A stretch of 64,000 nt of DNA from contig NZ_JQNR01000005.1 in the NCBI RefSeq assembly GCF_000745345.1, forward strand, positions 4,712,001 to 4,776,000, given 5' to 3'. Within the stretch, counting starts at the first letter, position 1, and each line of letters begins with the position of its first letter. Under the pieces are notes generated by a model. That model was not told where the DNA came from and made no database searches. It worked only from the letters and a program-made list of their open reading frames with translations. Both the position numbers and the translations under genes were made by a program. Shown in pieces: positions 61,392-64,000 of the stretch. The stretch comes from Actinacidiphila yeochonensis CN732 (GTDB lineage Bacteria; Actinomycetota; Actinomycetes; Streptomycetales; Streptomycetaceae).

Positions 61392-61860
61392 CCGGCGCCA
61401 TCAACTACTGGCCACAGGACACCTCCAGGACACCGGGCGTACGGCTCCCGGCGGCGGCCGGTGACCGGTGGCCGGTAGCCGGGCGATCCCGGCGGGCCCG
61501 CGCGCCGCAGGGGCCGACACCGTTCGGGCGCTGCGGCGCGGTTCGGCGCAGGCCCCCTGACCCGGACGGTGGGCCGGCGCGCGGCTGCGACCCGCCGCCC
61601 GCCGAGCATGCGGGGCTGCCGCGCCGTGGGCAAAGTCGGCTGGACGCGGGGGCGTTCAGCGGCACGGGCAGGGTGGCAGTACCCTCGTGACCTCACACGC
61701 CTCGTCGCCGCGTACTCCCCGTAGCGGCGCCCACCCGGCGGAGGCGGGCGTGCGAGCTCCCGGCGGTTCGGCCCGGCCGTCGGCGGTACCGGGAACGGCA
61801 TGGGGGACGGGCCTACCACAGGAACTTCCGCACAACTGTGCGGCGCGAGGGGCGGATCAG
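61392..61860 (+). other. Intergenic region with a copy of the SDR gene end
   Basis: 469 bases. Directly after the SDR stop, GGCGCCATCAACTACTGGCC (61394-61413) nearly repeats the gene's own last 21 bases GGGGGCCATCCACTACTGACC. A GTG at 61687 is an alternative start for the next gene, but the added residues look unlike it and GAGGGGCGG lies before the later GTG at 61861. Confidence 0.5.
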
Positions 61861-63846
61861 GTGGACGAGCACGACGGCACTGGCATATCCGGTGACGACC
61901 ACGGAACGGCGGAGGCTGAGGCCCAGCCGACCGCACAGCGGCACAGGGGCCCGGCGGACGCCGCCGCGGCCCGCGAGGACGCGGCAGCGCCCGCTGAGGG
62001 CGGACGACCGGCGCGGCCGGTCCCGCCGGGGAACGCGGACCCGCGGGCCGTACCCGGGGAGCCGGCATCGCCGACACGGCGTCAGGGACGGGGCACCGTC
62101 GGTTCGGCGCCGACCGGACCCGCTGTCACCCCGGGGGAGTCCCCCGTAGCGGCGGGGGAGACCGCGGAGCCCGCGGCCGAAGGCGAGGAGGCGGCGCGGC
62201 CGAGCGCGGCCGACCCGAGCACGGCGGGCACAGGGACGGGCACGGCGCCGGATGCGGGTACGACTGCCGCACAGGGGAGTTCGTCCGGTCCCGGAGGGGC
62301 GCGTGCGGCAGGGACACCCGTGACGGCCGGTCAGCCCGGCGGGTCGGGCACGCCGGTGACGCCCGACGGCCAGGCAGGCCGGGAGGCCGCTCCGGCCCCC
62401 ACCGATGCGTCCCCCGAGGCGGGGGAGCCTGAGGCGACCGCACCCGGACCGACGGCGCCGGCGCGGCCGAAGAGGCCGGCGAAGCGCGCCACAACCGGGA
62501 AGCCGGCCGCCTCCGCGTCGGCCGCCAGGCCGGTGAAGAGCACCCCCGCCGCGGCAGCCGCCCCCGCTGCGAAGCCCGTCGAGGCGAGTGCTCCGGCCCA
62601 GCCCGCGGCGCCCGCGGCCCCCGCCGGAGTCGATGCGAAGCCGCAGCCGGCGGCCGGCGCCTCGGCCGCTGTCCCGGTGGCCGAGGAAGGAGCCGCGTCG
62701 GCGGAGCCGGTGGCCGAGCCCGCGGCCGCCCCGTCCGAGGCCCGGATCGCCCCGCCCGCCGGGACGGCCGCCGCCAAGGCCGGGACTGCCGGCGGGACCA
62801 CCGCCGCGGCGCAACCCGCCGAGCCCGACACGGCCGAGACAGTGGACGAGGCCGATGCGGCCCAGTCCGCCGCCTCCGAGTCGGCCGCCGCGTCCGACGG
62901 AGCCCCCTCCGACGGAGCCGCCTCCGAGGAAGCGCAGCCCGTCGAGCCCGCTGCCGAGGGGACACCGTCGGAGCATTCGGAGCATTCGGCCGAAGCCGCC
63001 CCCGACCCCGCTGCGTCCCAGCTTCCGCCCCCCGTGGCCCGCTTGGCCTTGGCGGGACGGGGCGGGGCGCCGACGGACGGTCCCGGCGGCGGCTCGGGGG
63101 ACGGGGACGGCGACGGCGGCGGTCGGCGGTGGAGCCGCCGCCGAACGGTCGCGGTGTCGGCCGGTGCCGGGGCCGTGGTCGTCGCGATCGTGCTCGGGAT
63201 CACAGCTGTGACCTCAGGAAACGGGCAGGGAAGTGCCGCCGCGGAGCCCTCCGCGGCGGCGACGAAGGACCGGGCCGCCGTCCAGCCCACCACCAGCACC
63301 CCGGACAGCCCCGCTGCGTCGCCCTCCGCGACCACCTCGTCGCCGGCCGTCCCGACCACGCCCGCCGCCACGAGCGCGGCGCCCACCACGTCGAGCGCGT
63401 CCGTGCCCGACAGCCCGACGAGCGCTCCGGCGCAGCCGGCCACCACCGCGCCGGCCACCACCGCACCGGCCACCACGCCCCCGGCGAGTCCGACGGCCAG
63501 TCCTGGACCCGGGACCGGACCGCGGGTCTCCTCCGTCGCCGTGACCGGCATCACCTGCGCCAGGGGCGCGAGCCACAAGGCGGTCGCGACCGTCGTGGTG
63601 CGCTACGACGGAAGCGCCGCGGGGACCCTGCGGCTCACCTGGTGGCGCGGCGCCACCCGGAACCCGCAGGGCGCTGCCACGACGGCTCAGCAGACCGCGA
63701 CGTTCCCCAAGGGCGCGACAAGCTACACCCTCACCGACACGTACACCTTCACCTCCGGCGTCGGCCGCACGTACGTCGGCCTGACCGTCTCCAGCGCCCC
63801 GGCCGCCGCCGCCGGCGAGAGCTCCATGGCCGTCGACTGCCGTTGA
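61861..63846 (+). CDS. Long disordered single-pass membrane protein with extracytoplasmic beta domain
   Basis: This 661-residue protein has no recognised name. Residues ~1-415 are low-complexity Ala/Pro/Glu/Thr-rich, predicted disordered and cytoplasmic, with basic patches ('RPKRPAKRATTGK'). A basic stretch 'RRWSRRRTVAVS' and one membrane span 'AVVVAIVLGITAV' (~430-450) follow. Next is a ~110-residue Thr/Ser/Pro stalk, then a C-terminal domain (~555-661) with an Ig-like beta pattern ('VSSVAVTGITCARGA', 'YTLTDTYTFTSGVGRTYVGL') and two Cys likely in a disulfide. It resembles tethered surface proteins. Function unknown. Confidence 0.8.
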   Translation: MDEHDGTGISGDDHGTAEAEAQPTAQRHRGPADAAAAREDAAAPAEGGRPARPVPPGNADPRAVPGEPASPTRRQGRGTVGSAPTGPAVTPGESPVAAGETAEPAAEGEEAARPSAADPSTAGTGTGTAPDAGTTAAQGSSSGPGGARAAGTPVTAGQPGGSGTPVTPDGQAGREAAPAPTDASPEAGEPEATAPGPTAPARPKRPAKRATTGKPAASASAARPVKSTPAAAAAPAAKPVEASAPAQPAAPAAPAGVDAKPQPAAGASAAVPVAEEGAASAEPVAEPAAAPSEARIAPPAGTAAAKAGTAGGTTAAAQPAEPDTAETVDEADAAQSAASESAAASDGAPSDGAASEEAQPVEPAAEGTPSEHSEHSAEAAPDPAASQLPPPVARLALAGRGGAPTDGPGGGSGDGDGDGGGRRWSRRRTVAVSAGAGAVVVAIVLGITAVTSGNGQGSAAAEPSAAATKDRAAVQPTTSTPDSPAASPSATTSSPAVPTTPAATSAAPTTSSASVPDSPTSAPAQPATTAPATTAPATTPPASPTASPGPGTGPRVSSVAVTGITCARGASHKAVATVVVRYDGSAAGTLRLTWWRGATRNPQGAATTAQQTATFPKGATSYTLTDTYTFTSGVGRTYVGLTVSSAPAAAAGESSMAVDCR

Positions 63847-63853
63847 CGCGGGC

Positions 63854-63937
63854 GGGCACGGTGTGAGGCCGTGCCCCACAGGGGGCGCCCTGCCCGTCGC
63901 CGCAACGGCGCCGGCAGAACGGCAGGGCGCCCCCCTG
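63854..63937 (+). terminator. Double hairpin terminator
   Basis: A small hairpin (GGGCACGG / CCGTGCCC, 63854-63876) is followed by a long near-perfect one: CAGGGGGCGCCCTGCC at 63879-63894 with GGCAGGGCGCCCCCCTG at 63921-63937, one base bulged. It ends the membrane-protein transcript. Confidence 0.75.
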
Positions 63938-63976
63938 GCCTCCGTACCGCTCGCTGAGGAGGCCAGGAGGGCCGAA

Positions 63977-64000
63977 GTGAACCCGGTGCCAAGGCGGACG
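63977..64000 (+). CDS. Possible start of a further gene, cut by the window end
   Basis: AGGAGG at 63965-63970 lies 6 bases before a GTG at 63977 that opens 'MNPVPRRT'. Only eight codons are visible, so the gene cannot be named. Confidence 0.3.

Overview
The window is very GC-rich, with dense genes, GTG/ATG starts and many 4-bp stop/start overlaps. Gene families such as the ECF41-type sigma factor, NfeD/flotillin, DUF4232 surface proteins, an LAxTG-anchored protein, a short DUF6296-like protein, a DUF6529-like protein and a type III PKS locus point to a Streptomycetaceae chromosome (Streptomyces or a close relative). No tRNA, rRNA, IS element or CRISPR array was seen.

Layout. 1-2.7 kb: end of a moxR-DUF58-membrane protein operon. 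2.9-3.7 kb: class 3 lipase. 4.1-14.6 kb: a peptide-uptake locus made of cutC, an M81 (MlrC-like) metallopeptidase and a ROK repressor on the minus strand, divergent from a four-gene oligopeptide ABC transporter ending in a ROK sugar kinase. 15-18 kb: VOC protein, ECF41 sigma factor, PrmC-like methyltransferase. 18-21.8 kb: nickel/cobalt uptake, with a NicT permease behind a Nur-box-like site and an FhuF-like protein with CbtA and CbtB behind a cobalamin riboswitch. 22.7-26.6 kb: UbiA prenyltransferase divergent from a type III PKS, a membrane methyltransferase and an FAD oxidoreductase, likely making a phenolic lipid or quinone. 26.7-36.3 kb: envelope and stress genes (DUF6529, Lipoprotein_15, NhaA-DsbA fusion, NfeD/flotillin, CGNR regulator, NDH-2, RNase HI, SpoIIE phosphatase). 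36.5-42 kb: a cell-surface module containing a sigma factor, a membrane-anchored DUF4232 protein overlapping it, a class F-like sortase, an LAATG-type DUF4232 surface protein, a vWA protein and its partner. 42-54.7 kb: accessory metabolism, including VOC, serine hydrolase, methyltransferase, a DUF3626 remnant, acyltransferase-SGNH, a zinc-free L33/L31 pair, Sir2, a broken methyltransferase, type II thioesterase, stand-alone AICAR formyltransferase and a GlcG/HbpS protein. 55.2-60.5 kb: the most unusual part, an ABC exporter fused to two Nudix domains, a further Nudix gene and a tandem-Nudix gene, giving five Nudix domains in 5.3 kb. The window ends with a divergent SDR and a long disordered single-pass membrane protein.

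At least eleven otherwise intact genes are broken by single-base shifts, mostly a missing base in or beside a C/G run. The family-conserved sequence resumes immediately in the neighbouring frame, so these look mainly like consensus-sequence errors rather than decay. The DUF3626 remnant (5' truncated) and perhaps the 51-kb methyltransferase look like true pseudogenes.
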